From positions 1,254,932 through 1,318,931 of the forward strand of contig CAJNOP010000044.1 of NCBI GenBank assembly GCA_905250075.1: 64,000 nucleotides of DNA, in the 5' to 3' direction. This stretch comes from Rotaria sp. Silwood1 (taxonomy: Eukaryota; Rotifera; Eurotatoria; Philodinida; Philodinidae). Made by a program: the position numbers and the translations under genes. Under the pieces are notes generated by a model. It did no database searches. It worked only from the letters and a program-made list of their open reading frames with translations, and had not been told where the DNA came from. Each line of letters opens with the position of its first letter. Positions within the stretch are counted from its first letter, which is position 1. Positions 32,397-45,283 of the stretch are shown here, one piece after another.

Positions 32397-33555
32397 TCAC
32401 TTTAAATGACAAAAAATATAATTCGCTACATCCACTTTATCAATTGATATCTTCTGTTCATAGATTGCGCGAATTTCTATTGGTAGAAGACGTCTTGACC
32501 AAAATGACATGTCAGCTATAGAACGCTTCCATTTGTTCCATAAGAAAAGAGAAACAGTAGCTGTACTGCTATATGCAGCTATTGGTACTTCAATAGTTAA
32601 CTCAAGTTTACCGTTAATCCATAAATTCTGTTGAGGAGTTCGTGCATCTGTAATATAATAAAAATCATTGGTTTTCAATCATTAGCATCAATAAGATTAA
32701 TCAAGTGGATTTTACCTGCTTGTCGTTCTTGTACCAATACAATATGGAACCATTCGTTTGGTTTAATCTGAACATTAGATTTAACGATATGTTTACCGAT
32801 GTTTGATGCAAATACTATTGAAAGAAAACTATTTTCGTCTATAGCCACTCCAGCTGAACGCGCATAATCCCAGTCATCATCACGCACCATAAATACAGCA
32901 CGAGGCTCATGAGCTACATGATAAAAAAAGAAAAGTACATTTTGATTAAAGTTCTTCACAAAATGGACTTGATCATCAAAAGTTCATATTCTGCAAAATG
33001 CTAATTATACTATCATAATATTTGTTTATTTATGTTATGATTAGATATGAGCAAGACAATATTTGTATGACTGAATTAACTGCAGTGACAATAATTGTTT
33101 CTAAATTAATTCTGAAAAGAAAGATAATATTTACCCGTTGCAGCGATTAGCAACCAAAATGCTACAGTATAATCATAGCCTCTATCGATAACGCATGGAG
33201 ATTTGTCAATATCAGTCTGTTCAGAATTTTCATTTTCGTATGTCAAAGAAACACATTTACCCAAAAAACAATCGGCAGTTGCGAAGTTAACAAATGGGTC
33301 ATTCTGATCAGTAACATTTGCGTTAAAATTCCACCATCGAACTAAGCCTTTTTTACGATGCTTATTATCGAACTTCCAAATATGTTCAATTATAAAGGGA
33401 TTGAAAATGAGCTGTCGCCATAGTCGACATGTTCTCGATATTTGTAAAGCATGACTAAATGATTCAATGGACAAAAGAAAAATCTTTTGTAATATTTCTG
33501 TTGATAAGACATCGTTGATGCATAAATGAGACTTGCTCATATCTAAAATACTCAT
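32397..33555 (-). CDS. F-box protein with C-terminal LamG-like (concanavalin A-type) domain
   Basis: F-box proteins recruit targets to SCF (Skp1-Cullin) ubiquitin ligases. Three exons, 33555-33135, 32913-32716 and 32647-32397, join in phase to 289 residues. Residues about 13-60 form the F-box (VLSTEILQKIFLLSIESFSH, then SRTCRLWRQLIFNP). The rest resembles a LamG_3/concanavalin A-like jellyroll: GLVRWWNFNANVTD, YDYTVAFWLL, SIVFASNIGKHI, PNEWFHIVLVQE, NLWINGKLELTIEVP, then a terminal strand with DMSFWSRRLLPIEIRAIYEQ. This matches the pattern of Whhv, LYvdGklv and the final 'LsxxEIxaly' helix. By inference the jellyroll is the substrate-recognition part, perhaps for sugars. No signal peptide is present, as expected for a cytosolic protein. 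The start could instead be the next Met at 33540, because an ATTTTAG acceptor-like site precedes it. Confidence 0.75.
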
Positions 33556-35502
33556 CAACTCTTTATTATTTAACTATATATGAAAGTATATCAAGATTTT
33601 TTGTTTTTCGATTATGATGGATGTTTATTAGTGATAATATTGAATAATTGAGCAATGTTTCCATAAGTTCAACTAAGAGCAAGTAATTGATCTTCATTTA
33701 TGATTTCTTTCAGATTATTTAGACTTCTCTAGTGAAAAGTATAGTGGCTTATTTTGGGTTACTCGATCCATTTCGAAAAGAGATGATAATATAAATTATA
33801 GGATATTAAGTGTAAAAGAGAGAATATTTTACTTTTACAAGAATAACATATGAATGAAATAAGTGTTTGATATCGATTACATATTTTATATTAATTGTTT
33901 GTTAGTTGAAGTCTCTTTAAAAAGTCGAGTAAGTTACTTTCAACTTTTGAGATATATCACCGTAAAAAGAATCATCAGAATCGAATACATTTCAACTAGC
34001 TTGCTTCTACTGGAAGTACATGGCAACCGAAACGTTGGTAACATAACGAATAGTGTATAGATTGTGTTGGAATCAATTGCATTGATCGAGTTATTAGCTA
34101 ACAAAAATTGAAGGAATAAAATAGGCAACACTTATATAGAGGACGCCACGCAAAAACAACTAATGTGTGAAGAACTGTTAGAGAAATAATCTTCCATTTT
34201 TTGAAATATTTTAAGATAAAATAAATTTTTGAAAAAAAAAATAACAATGATCGAACGTGCTTTCTTATAATTATTCTCTTCTCCCTACACTAGAGTTCTT
34301 GTACATTTTCCACCAATTGAGTACTATGTTCTATACTGAGACGACGTCGTTTGGAGTTCAAGATTTTGAGAAGGAGTAGATTTAGTTGGTAACGCCATAT
34401 TAATCCAATGAATATAGCTTAGGCCTTTCTAATGTTGCCGACAAAGATTCTTTTTACTTTACTCCAAAAATCTAAGACAATATGGCATGTTGTCTAATGC
34501 GTGTGGCGAGATAAAATCTCGAAATGTCTCACTGTAATTAATATCAAAAAGGGAAGATTCGAAGTTCAAGATAACGATGATTGGCGTCAAACAATTAATC
34601 ATAAGTGTTAAAGACATCATGATACAACTCGACATGACACATCTTGTCCGAGAATCTAAAGACAGAGCAGCCAAACATCAGATTGAGCAAGAATTAACCT
34701 AACTGTCTAAGCATAATAAAATGATGGTTTCTTCGCTTCTTGCCTCGAGGATAGTCAACGATGCTACTACATGTATGCTGTGGAACAGGATCTGTAGAAA
34801 TTGAAGCGGCTTAATTTTACATCAACGCACTTGCTTTCAAAAAAGTCACAGATCGACGTCGGAATGCTATATGAAAAGTAAGAATAAATGAACTAATATC
34901 GACGAACAATAAAAATGAATATATATGTGCTCAAATAAAAGTTATGATAGAGTGATGAAAGCATGAGCTAAATCGTGGCTGGAAAAATAAGATGTCATAA
35001 TTTAGTAACTAAACTCTGTGTATGGTTAGCCGTGAAGTATGCCGATGGTTACTAAAACCAAAACTGCCTATGATTTAGATGTAACAATTTGATAGATATC
35101 ATAAGAACTCATTTAGACGACGTAGTAACCATTCGACAAACAAGGTCCAATAGCGAATATTTTATTTTATGTGTATGCCTTGTACAGTCCTATATGTTTG
35201 TTTTTGTAACTCTATGTTTTTGTTTTCGTGCAATTCTCTACTTTTTATCTTTGGTAACTGCGTTTGTTCTTTGTCTAGACCGGCTTACCAATATTGGTAT
35301 TTCATCTTCTCATTTTTTTAAAATGTTTGAAAAACAACGAAGTAGAGGCAATTCTTTAGAACATTATGGTACATAATGACTGAGATATCTGGCACATGAA
35401 AGATTTGTTTAGTTTATTCGTATACGAAATAGTTTTAAAAATATTTATTAGTATTGTATATTATCAAGCATGGACTAGTTAACCACGGGCAATATCATAT
35501 TC
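33556..35502. other. Gene-poor interval
   Basis: No supported gene. A stretch at about 34500-34900 (+) reads as coding-like scraps (for example IMIQLDMTHLVRESKDRAAK) broken by stops; I cannot assign it. The open frame at 35089-35376 is hydrophobic and without context. Confidence 0.4.
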
Positions 35503-38138
35503 TCAACCACGTTGCAAAAAACGATTTAAGAAGGACAACTTTGGATTGATATGGTGACTTTCCAATCGTGCAATTTCCTCATTCGTCAAACGCCATCCTA
35601 AAGCACCAGCATTTTGTTCAGCTTGCTTACCATTACGAGCACCACCAAGAGGAATAACACCTAGAAAATAATACTAATAAAATGTCAATATAACAAAATT
35701 TCTATTGTTTAAATTGAATGTGTCTTGATTTAGAATATAAAAGCAAAACAACGATAAATTGTCTCAAATATTCGAGTTATCAATTGTTTGAAGATATCTC
35801 TTTTATAAAAACAAAACATCCAAGAAATGCATTCATTTGTGTTGTTATGAGAGATATAGCTATGAGAATACTAGAAAATAGTGTAAACAAATGTTGTTTG
35901 ATCGATTTAGTGTTTTATCGATCATATCGAATAACTTTCTCATAAGACAGCATGCAGTTTATTTATATTTTTTAATTCTATTTCTTCAACAAGTAACTCG
36001 AAATACTTCTTAACATAGTCTCAAACTTTAACTATTACGATATTGATCTTGACATGAATTCAAACTTATTAAAATAAACATATACTTTGTTCAAGTTTAG
36101 TCCAAAACTATATATCAGATAGTAATTTCATGAGCTAATGATCAAATGTATTGCCGTTCAATAAAAGTAAACTAATGAGTACGTGAGATTTTTTTTCTGT
36201 AGCTTTTAATAATCTAATACGAATCACTAAATTCTTATATGATCTTTGACATAATTTGACTGTTCTTTTCATTTGTACAACTTCTGTCTAAGAGTGACAT
36301 AGGATTCATATTATCTAGAGACTCAGAGATTCTTTTCTTTTTTATTAGTCATAGTGATCTTTTTCCATTTATCAGACAGTAAGTTTTACTATACCTTTGC
36401 AAATAACGTAATTCAACGCAACAGAAGAGACACTAACATTACGTTTGTCTGCAATGCAACGCATTGATTCCAACAATGGCTCCAATTCATCCATATTGAT
36501 TTTGGAGAGGTTACGATTAGCAGGAAGTGAATTAGCTTGCGAATATTTACCAGTCAGACGACCCATTGCCTATGACCATCAAGAAAAAGAAAGCAAAGAA
36601 TCGTATAGTATACTAATTTTACTATTTGGAATGACCCTCATTGACTTACAAGTGGAGAATATCCCAGAACAGCAATACCTCGTTTATGACATTCTGTAAT
36701 AAGTCCTGATGTCTCTGGTGAACGTCGAAGAAGTGAAAATTCAACTTGATTCGATGCAAGTTGAATATTATGTTTTTGTAAACAATCATACATTTTGATC
36801 GTCTGAGTTGTAGAATAGTTGGAAACACCTACAGTCTTAGTAAGACCAAGTTTAACTGTTTCAGCTAGTGCATTGCCAACAACTTCAATAGAACGAAGAT
36901 GAATAGGGCCATGAATTTGATAGAGATCGATGCAATCCACCTGTAACGAGAACCATATTTTATTTAGATTATCTGTGACACGTTTCTGGTGATGTTGATT
37001 TTTGTAAATGATTACATCTACATCAAAATGATGGAGTTAGATATCCTTCGATCACATCTTCGCTCCTAAAAATCTATTCACTCTTCTTGATGATTTAGAA
37101 AAAAAATCTTGTGCAAAACGAATTGAAAGAATGATCAATGCTTACATCAGTATTATTTATCATACTGCTCACTTTTTAAAGTAGAGAGTCAGCTAAATTA
37201 TTCATATTTTCTTTTATTCTTTTAATAATTACTATGATCAATTAGAGTATAAGTCGGAATCGGTATTTTAGAACAATAGATCTTCAATCTTAAAATATTA
37301 TTCTGTTATTGAATTTCTTTTTCTTCTTATCAAATAAATATACTTAAGATGATTAACGCTTAATTTTCGTTTTAACAGCGAAATTACTAAAAAAAGAAGG
37401 TACAATAATTGTTTTCAGGTGCTAGAAGTCAGATATAGACAAACGAATTTCGAAAATTCTCAATAATTTATCATGATTAAATATTAAGTTTCAAAATAGG
37501 ACGTATTCTAAGTGTATTTTTCAACAAATCATACACATTTGTTATCGTCGCAGAAAACTTAACATTAAATATATATATATCGTGGTTCATTGAACCATTT
37601 CATAAAAATCAAAACGAATTAAAGTTATCTGATACCTTCAATCTATCCAGACTTGCTCGAAGTGCATTGATCAATGAACTTGGATAAGATAATTTGTAAG
37701 GAAGAGGAAGAAATTTTGTAGCAATAATAATATTTTTAGTACTAGCAACTGGTTGATTAGCTTTATATCGAGCGATGCAACGTTCACTAAAAACTATTAT
37801 TTTCTCTGTTAATATTCATAATCAATTTCAACTCACCTTTCACCAAATCCATAAATTTCAGCAGTATCAAAAGTATTAATTCCTTTTGACAAGGACATGT
37901 CAAAAGCTTCTTTAGCTTTTACATCGAGTTCTTTGTTCCAACCCCATATATTTTTGTCTCCCCATGCCCAAGTACCGACAACTAGAGTATGCATAGAAGG
38001 TATAAAATGTCGTGACTATATAGTTTGCTACTTACTAAGAGGAGAAACTAAGATACGATTTGCAAGCTTGATTTTTGTTTGTTCAGTCGGAATAGCATCA
38101 CTTGGAATGTATACATTGTAACAAGAACTAGATGCCAT
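35503..38138 (-). CDS. Aldo-keto reductase of plant/algal type
   Basis: NADPH-dependent (alpha/beta)8-barrel reductase; the substrate is unknown. Six exons (38138-38036, 37981-37837, 37786-37636, 36940-36650, 36569-36395, 35660-35503) give 340 residues in frame. Conserved elements in order: VGTWAWGDKNIWGWN, FDTAEIYGFGESE (catalytic Asp and Tyr), IIIATKF (catalytic Lys), DLYQIHGP (catalytic His), TVGVSNYS, NQVEFSLL, AVLGYSPLAMGRLTGKYS, ALNYVICKGVIPLGGARN and the end motif AEQNAGALGWRLTNEE. These resemble plant plastid-type oxidoreductases such as Arabidopsis At1g06690 more than typical animal AKR1 enzymes. The start chosen follows a pyrimidine-rich AG at 38199-38200. An in-frame ATG further upstream (38231) would add an Arg-rich, amphipathic leader. 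The frame ends at TGA, after which EYDIARG and a second stop continue in frame. Two introns (35661-36394 and 36941-37635) are about 700 bases long. Confidence 0.9.
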
Positions 38139-38231
38139 AAGCGTAGTGTTCCTTGACAAAGTACGGTGTCGGAAGTGTCTTGCAATGAGAGCCACATCCT
38201 GGACGGACGAAAAAATTAATTTCATGATCAC

Positions 38232-40238
38232 TCAGAATATTCTCATCTGTGTGCAATGCATGATATAGATAAATAAATGAAATCTCCAGTAGTTATTCAA
38301 CGCTGATAGACGGCGCTATTTTCAAAGATAGCTTTTTCAGACCACAAGGATATTTTGCATATTATTTATTTTAAATTTCAATTTGACAACAACATGAATC
38401 ATTGATCATTTCAATAATATTTTGTGAACGGTATCTGAGATTAGATGTTTGGCAATTTCTTTCATTTATTTTGCTTTTCATTCACAATATAACTTTCTAC
38501 TTGTACACCGAGATATAATATCAAAACTAGATTCACCAATTATGAAAATTAATTTGATCTTCTAGAAATACCTGTAGAACGAATGTTTTACTCATCTAAG
38601 ACTCTATGCAAGAAGATTTTCAAGAAAACATAATAGAAATTCTTACAAGATTGAGAGGAAGCGATCCTTGTTGGCGAAGATTAGTAAACAAAATAAACGA
38701 AAAAAAATCATTCAGATTCGCTAGAAAAAAGCAAAAATTTTTCAAGATTCGAGGAGAGTAGTCACTTTTCGACTTCTCGCTCGGCATTCTCTGACTACAA
38801 CAGTGTCCAATACTATTAATTGACAAAATTTTACAAATTTTATTCTATTTTGAGAAAAAATTTTATGTTCTGAACATGGCTTTCGATAACTTTTCGGAAT
38901 AACAAACATTGAAAATTTGACACGTAGGTATAGGTAGTCTTGCCTATAGACGTCGGCTCAGGAAAAACTCTTCTGAAATCAGACAGATAGTTTTCATCTA
39001 ACAATACAAATTTCTACAGGAACAACCTAAAAAGTGATAGAATCTTGCTCCTTCCAATATCCTTCTTCGAATCGAAATATATGATTTTGAACGTTTAGAT
39101 AAGTGTATTGCTTCTGAAATTTATTGTAAATTTTATGAGATTTTCCTATATCAAGTTTTCACAGTAGAAAATATCGATATGTTGAAGGTAGAAGTTTTAT
39201 CAATGAAAAAAAATTTTATACATCATTGTGTAAGACTTGCACAATAAGATCGAAGATATTACAAATGAAATTAAAAGATTTTTCAACCGCAGGATTAAAT
39301 TCTATTATATTAGACTTGTTAATATAGAATTTGAAAATTTCATTATGTTGAATATTTGCAACTATAGCAGTTTTCAAATATCATTAAATATCGTACGTCA
39401 TAGCAAAATGATGCGACATCTATATTTTTGGATGATTCTCATTATTCATTTAGTAATATTATATAGGTCCAATCAGACATAGATCTAAACTGTTGTCGTC
39501 ATTCTTGCCCAGTGTTTCCAATATTAAGTACCTCAAGGGAAAATAAAGTACCTAAGTCACATACGAACTTGAAAAAGCACTGTCTACTTCACTATATGGA
39601 AAAGACCTTAAGTCATGTCATTCTGTAAAGTAGAAAAAATTCTTCGCTTATGTTTTTCATTATAATTATAAAGTTACTTGTTTTCCTCTTGTTTATATTT
39701 TCTAATGACTGATGAATCTCCGAAGTATTTTTTTTTTCTTTTCCTGTTATCAAATTCATCATTGAAATTTTTCTTTTTCTTCTTTTACATTTTCAACGTA
39801 GTCTCTTATATATCTACTTCAATTGTTTTTTTTTCTCGGTATATCAAAATAAGAGTTTCAGTTAAAGTAATTTCATGGTTGTGCAATAAATATATTAGCA
39901 TAGACAAAGAAAAACAATAATAATTAGTTTCATTTTATGCTTTTTATTTATTTATTCGATATACAATATATATGTATGATAGTAGAAGTTAATTCAAAGA
40001 AGAATTTCTTTTTTACCTAGTCAATTGAAAATAGGTATCTTTTTCATTATTCTCTATATATATTATTTTTCACAAAAGAACTGTGAGTAGTAATAACTTT
40101 GTTATTTTTAGAATAAAATAACAAGCATATACTTTGTCAATAGAAACCAAGTACCTATATGAATTTTTATTTTAGATTTCTATTGGAAAGCCTGTTCTCA
40201 TCATCAAAAATCTTTCTTTTTATTCTATTTTAATAACA
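38232..40238. other. Gene-free interval upstream of the AKR and MMACHC-like genes
   Basis: No supported coding region. Two divergent genes face away from this interval, so it should contain both promoters. A TTTTATTTTAG acceptor-like site ends at 40175, 63 bases before the MMACHC-like start. Confidence 0.4.
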
Positions 40239-41163
40239 ATGGGTTTTGATGCTATCTATGAACTTTTACAAAATAATCTACTTGAATCTGGTTTTGAAGT
40301 TTATCCGTTTCTAGTAAATAATTATACACCTATTAATTATTATTTATAGAAGACAAAATATCTCTTTAGATTTCATGGTATAATTCTGTTGTTGATCCAT
40401 TATTTCATCTATCAACATATGATGATGATACAGTTGCTTTTCTTATTGTTAGTACACCAAGTATGTTTGAAAAAACATTTTTACCTTATGCACTCAACAG
40501 AGACAAAGATCTTACTCGTGATCCAATTGATTGTTGTGTTAAAGAAAAAATTGAATCCGTTATTAAAGTATTTAGTTTGTTTTTTATGAAAGATTTTTTT
40601 AGTAAAAAAAAAAAATTTAATGTTGTTTGTATAATAGAACATTCCTGATCATGAAATTGATGTTCTTTTTGACTATGATCTTTGGCCAACACGACGACCA
40701 AAAATAGTTATGCAAACAGTTGGTCATATCTCAGGGGCAGCTCATTTTTATAGTCGTCAACAACTCAAAAATGATCCATTTCCGAAAGATCGAGTAAATC
40801 GTTTTTATTTATTAAATGTTTTCTTTGAAAGCATTTTTTTTTTAAATATAGAATATGATGGGTGTATGTCTTCATCCAAAATATGGTGGTTGGTTTGCAT
40901 TAAGATCAGTTCTTATTTTTAAAACACTTAAATATCCATTATTACCTCGTATTGAACCAATTGATATGTTAAAAGGTGATGAATCATTAATAATTGATGT
41001 TTTAAGACGTTTCAATTATTGTTGGCAAGATAATACATATCGAAATGTAATACCAGTTATTGAAACATATTCATCTTTACAACAATCATATTTTCAAACG
41101 AAACCTATTGATCGATTAGTATGGCTTGAAAATTTACGACAAACTTATGATGAAAAAATTTAG
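40239..41163 (+). CDS. MMACHC: MMACHC-type cobalamin-processing protein (CblC)
   Basis: MMACHC removes the upper ligand of cobalamin in the cytosol (reductive decyanation or glutathione-dependent dealkylation), feeding methionine synthase and methylmalonyl-CoA mutase. Four exons, 40239-40313, 40370-40567, 40638-40793 and 40852-41163, give 246 residues (human 282). Family signatures are strong: GFEVYPF followed by ISWYNSVVDPLFHL, LIVSTPSMFEKTFLPY, RDPIDCCV, YDLWPTRRPKIVMQTVGHIS, GAAHFYSRQQL and GVCLHPKYGGWFALRSVLIF. The end has FNYCWQDNTYRNVIPVIETY. It lacks the disordered C-terminal tail of vertebrates. The gene lies 171 bases upstream of the MARCH6-like gene on the same strand. Confidence 0.94.
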
Positions 41164-41334
41164 CTTTTTTTTGTTTTTTTTCTTTTAATCATTATTGTCA
41201 AGTGATTAGTCATTAGTTTTATTTTCGAAGTCATTTTTTTTCTGTTTCTTTCAAACTAGTCTATAATAGAAATCGTTTGTTTGAATTTTCTGTGTATTTT
41301 TAGATGTTAAATTTATTTATATGGAAAAGTTATA

Positions 41335-44300
41335 ATGGCAAATGAAGTAAATACTGAAAACGACATGACAGGTAAGAAAGAATGAGAGATAAATATTATT
41401 TATGAAATTTTTTTAACTAATCTCTATATTTAGATGTTGACATTTGTCGTGTATGCCGATGTGAAGGTACATCTGATCGACCACTCTTCTATCCATGTTT
41501 ATGTCATGGAAGTATTCGATATGTTCATGACGATTGGTAAGATTTTTTCAATATATATATATATAAATGTATAAAAAAATTTATTAATAATAATACAATT
41601 TTTTTTTTTATAATAGTTTAATTCAATGGTTAAAAGTATCACGGAAAGATGAATGTGAATTATGTGGAACAAAGTTTCGATTTACACCTATTTATCATCC
41701 ATCAATGCCACCTGGTCGTTTACCATTGAAAGATTTAATCAATGGTTTATTACGTACTTTTTTTAAAGCATTAAGATATTGGCTTCATTATCTTATTGTT
41801 GCTTTTTGTTGGCTTGGTGTTGTACCTATAACAGCTAGTCGTATATATCGATGCCTTTTTGCTGGATCAATATCATCAATTCTTACATTACCATATGATA
41901 TTGTTTCTACTGATCATTTATTTACTGATGTACTTCAAGGTGGTTTAGTTGTTTTTTGTTCACTTGGTGCTTTTATTTGTTTACTTTGGTTACGAGAACA
42001 AATTCTTACCGGTGGTGGACCAGCTTGGCTTCAACCAGCTGAACCTGAACCTATACGACAACCACCAGTACCACCACAAATAAATATTATTCCACCACTA
42101 GCACCAACTGATGAGTTACCTCTGGCTCCTCTTCCTCTTCTTCCACCAGAACCTCTTGCTCCTGTTAATATTGAACAACCATTAGCTCGTAAGTTATTTT
42201 ATTTTGAATGTATCATATTAATTTCTTTTATAATAGAAAATGAACCTGAACATGAAGAAGTTGCTTTTGTTGATGCTGTTCATGATGAAGAAGAAGAAGA
42301 TGATGATGATGATGAAGATGAAGATGGTGAAGATGAACAAGCAAATTTAGTTGTTCAGCCAGCTGGTGCCGGTGAAAATGCACAAAATCAAGAAAATAAT
42401 CATAATTGGATTGATTGGGATCGAGCTGCTGATGATTTAACATGGGAACGATTATTAGGACTTGATGGTTCATTACAATTTCTTGAACATGTATTTTGGG
42501 TTGTGACACTTAATACATTATTTATTCTTATATTTGCTTATGCACCTTTTCATCTTGGTAAAATCATAACATCTAGTAAAACCTTTCGACAAAGTATTAT
42601 CAATACACGTCTTGAAACTCCAATCAATACTTTAATAACTTATGGTACAAATCTTTTTTTTTTTTTTCGTTTTCGTTCAAATATTTTTATTTCAGGTTGT
42701 GTTAATGCTTTGGTTGGTTATATTTTCATATCATTTTTTCTTTTAATAACATTTACTACATTAAGTTTTGTTAATTATTTAACACGTATACGTCGTCTTG
42801 TTGGTCTTGCTTATATTGTATTAAAAGTTGCATTACTGGTTATATTAGAAATTCTTCTTTTTCCATTTATATGTGGTATATGGCTTGATGTATGTTCATT
42901 AAGAATATTAAATGAACGTACCGTAACACTTAATGATCGTTTAATACAATTTCAAATGAGTCCAGGAACAAGTACATTTTTACATTGGTTATGTGGAATG
43001 GTATTTGTTTTTTATTTTGCAACATTTATATTTCTTTTACGTGAAGTTTTACGACCAGGTGCATTATGGTTTTTAAAATCTATAAATGATATTGATTTTA
43101 ATCCAATACAAGAAATGATACAATTACCACTTGTATTACATGTAAGACGTTTTGTAACATCAATAATTATATTTGGTTGTGTTATTATTTTAATGTTTTA
43201 TGTTCCTGGTGAATTACTTATACGTTTTATACCAAAATTTTTACCATTTAATGTTAAAGGAAGTCTTGAAACAGTTGTAAGTGAATTAATGATTGAATTT
43301 ATTTTATTACAAGGTATATTACCAACATTACTTGAACAAGGACATACACGTACAATGCTTAAATATTTGGTAAAAACAAAAAACAAAAAAAAAAAATTTT
43401 TGTCTTATATATATCCTTTGTATTTTTATAGCTTCAATTATGGGTTGAATTAGCATCATGGGTATTAGGTTTACGTTCATTTCTTCTTGGTGATACTCCA
43501 TCATTAACAATAACAAATACACCACAAGTTGATCAAAATGATAATGTTTTACCAATGCCAATAGTTGCTGTTCCTGATCAAGTTCAAAATATTCAAGATG
43601 AACAAGCACCACCACCACCTGCACCAATAATTCCTCCAGCACCAGCACCAGCACCGCCGCCACTGGTACCATCACCATCACAACCATTCATTGAACCATC
43701 ATTTTTTCGTCTTCGTTTATGTGGTCTTTGTTTATTTACTTGTTTATCATTAGCATTTCTTTCAATTCTTGGTTTAACAATACCGGCAACAATAGGTCGT
43801 TATCTTCTTGGTTTTATAACAGGTTCAGCAAGATTACATGAATTATATACAATACTTACTGGTTTATATATTCTTTGGCTTATAACACGTATTATATTTT
43901 TTATTCGAGCACTTTTACCACTTGATATTGATAATATCTTAACACGTTTAAAATCCTACAGTATTTTATGTTTACGTGTTATACTTTGTACGTTTTGTGT
44001 TATTGGTTATGTTCCATTTATGATTGGACTTGCTAGTGAATTAGGTAAACAAGTTTTTCTTTTTAATTTTAATGAATTGAAAAGATAATTTAAATTAATA
44101 ATTTTTCTTTTAGTTTTAATTATACCATTGAGTACATCCATTGAACAAACAGCTGTACTTACACCATTACGTGTTTGGATTATTGGTTTATTGAATACAA
44201 AAATTGCTATAGGTAAAAATTTATTAATTTTAATTCTTTACAAAGATTTAATGTAAGAAATAATAGAACTACCGAAACTGTAAATCCGAGATTTGTATTA

Positions 44301-44856
44301 TATGTCTTTTTGTTTGTGTATAACTAAATTCTTTAGTATCTCTACTTGATTTTATTACGTTCCAGAAAAAATCTCTATAAGAAAAGATCTAGATTTTTCA
44401 TTTTGTACTTCAATACTCCTCTTAGATCACGTTTCACATAAGAAAAGAGGAGTCAAATAAACAATATTAATTATATTTTTTTTTTGTTTTTTGTATATAG
44501 CATTGATTATGAGTGGTCCACAATGGCGCTTAAAAGCAGTTCTTGAACGTCTTTATCAAGATGGTTTACGTCGTATTGATTTTTCATTTTTAATTAATGA
44601 ATTTCTTTTACCATTTACACTAAATATAGGAATGTTTATGGCATTTCCATATTTAGTTGTATCACATATAGCACCAACATTATTTTATCCATCTACTGTA
44701 CATCAAATTGAACGTTATATATATTCAGCTATAATATCACTTATGCTTTTATTAGCATTTATTATATTTCAAATCAAACAACTTCGTCTTTTATTTGAAC
44801 ATGTTCGTGATGAAAAGTATTTAGTTGGTCGTCGTTTAATTAATTTTGAAAGATGA
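41335..44856 (+). CDS. MARCHF6: MARCH6 / TEB4 / Doa10 ER ubiquitin ligase
   Basis: MARCH6 is a polytopic ER ubiquitin ligase that degrades misfolded proteins and sterol enzymes. Eight exons (41335-41371, 41434-41536, 41617-42188, 42237-42644, 42696-43369, 43432-44044, 44114-44212, 44501-44856) give 953 residues (human 910). The N-terminal RING-CH finger is complete: [38 protein letters not shown]. Then come [10 protein letters not shown] and [20 protein letters not shown]. An acidic, Pro-rich cytosolic loop follows, then [62 protein letters not shown] and [15 protein letters not shown] Pro-rich loop, [35 protein letters not shown] and the C-terminal element [13 protein letters not shown] complete it. 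That element is needed for activity in family members. The introns at 42189-42236 (48 nt) and 42645-42695 (51 nt) have no stop and keep frame if retained. Confidence 0.96.
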
Positions 44857-45275
44857 TGTTTATTAACCATCAATAAATTTTTATGTCAAACAAACAAAAA
44901 AAAAAGTTCTTGTTTTGTTTATCTATTTTGATTTCAAAACTAGATATTGTCGCTCAATGGTGTTTATATATGTGCATACATAATAGACCATGTCATCGTA
45001 TTCTACTTCATTTGTCAGCACTATCTGGTGTGTAGATGTCTTGTAATCCTCTATATCTGCCATTTTTTTTTCATTTTTTTTTCTTGTTTAACTTATATGT
45101 ATATGTATAAATATATATTGAAACTAGAATTACTCTTATGCACATGCAATACAACAAAGGCTAGTATAGACACCGATACAGATTAAATATCACGAACTAT
45201 TAAGTACGCTATAAATATGTTGCAAATACAATAAAAAGCAAGTAGAAAAAAAAATAGTAGGAAAATTGATACAGC
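44857..45275. other. 3' flank of the MARCH6-like gene
   Basis: T-rich sequence and probable 3' untranslated region. Open frames here are chance. Confidence 0.45.
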
Positions 45276-45283
45276 ACTGAAAG

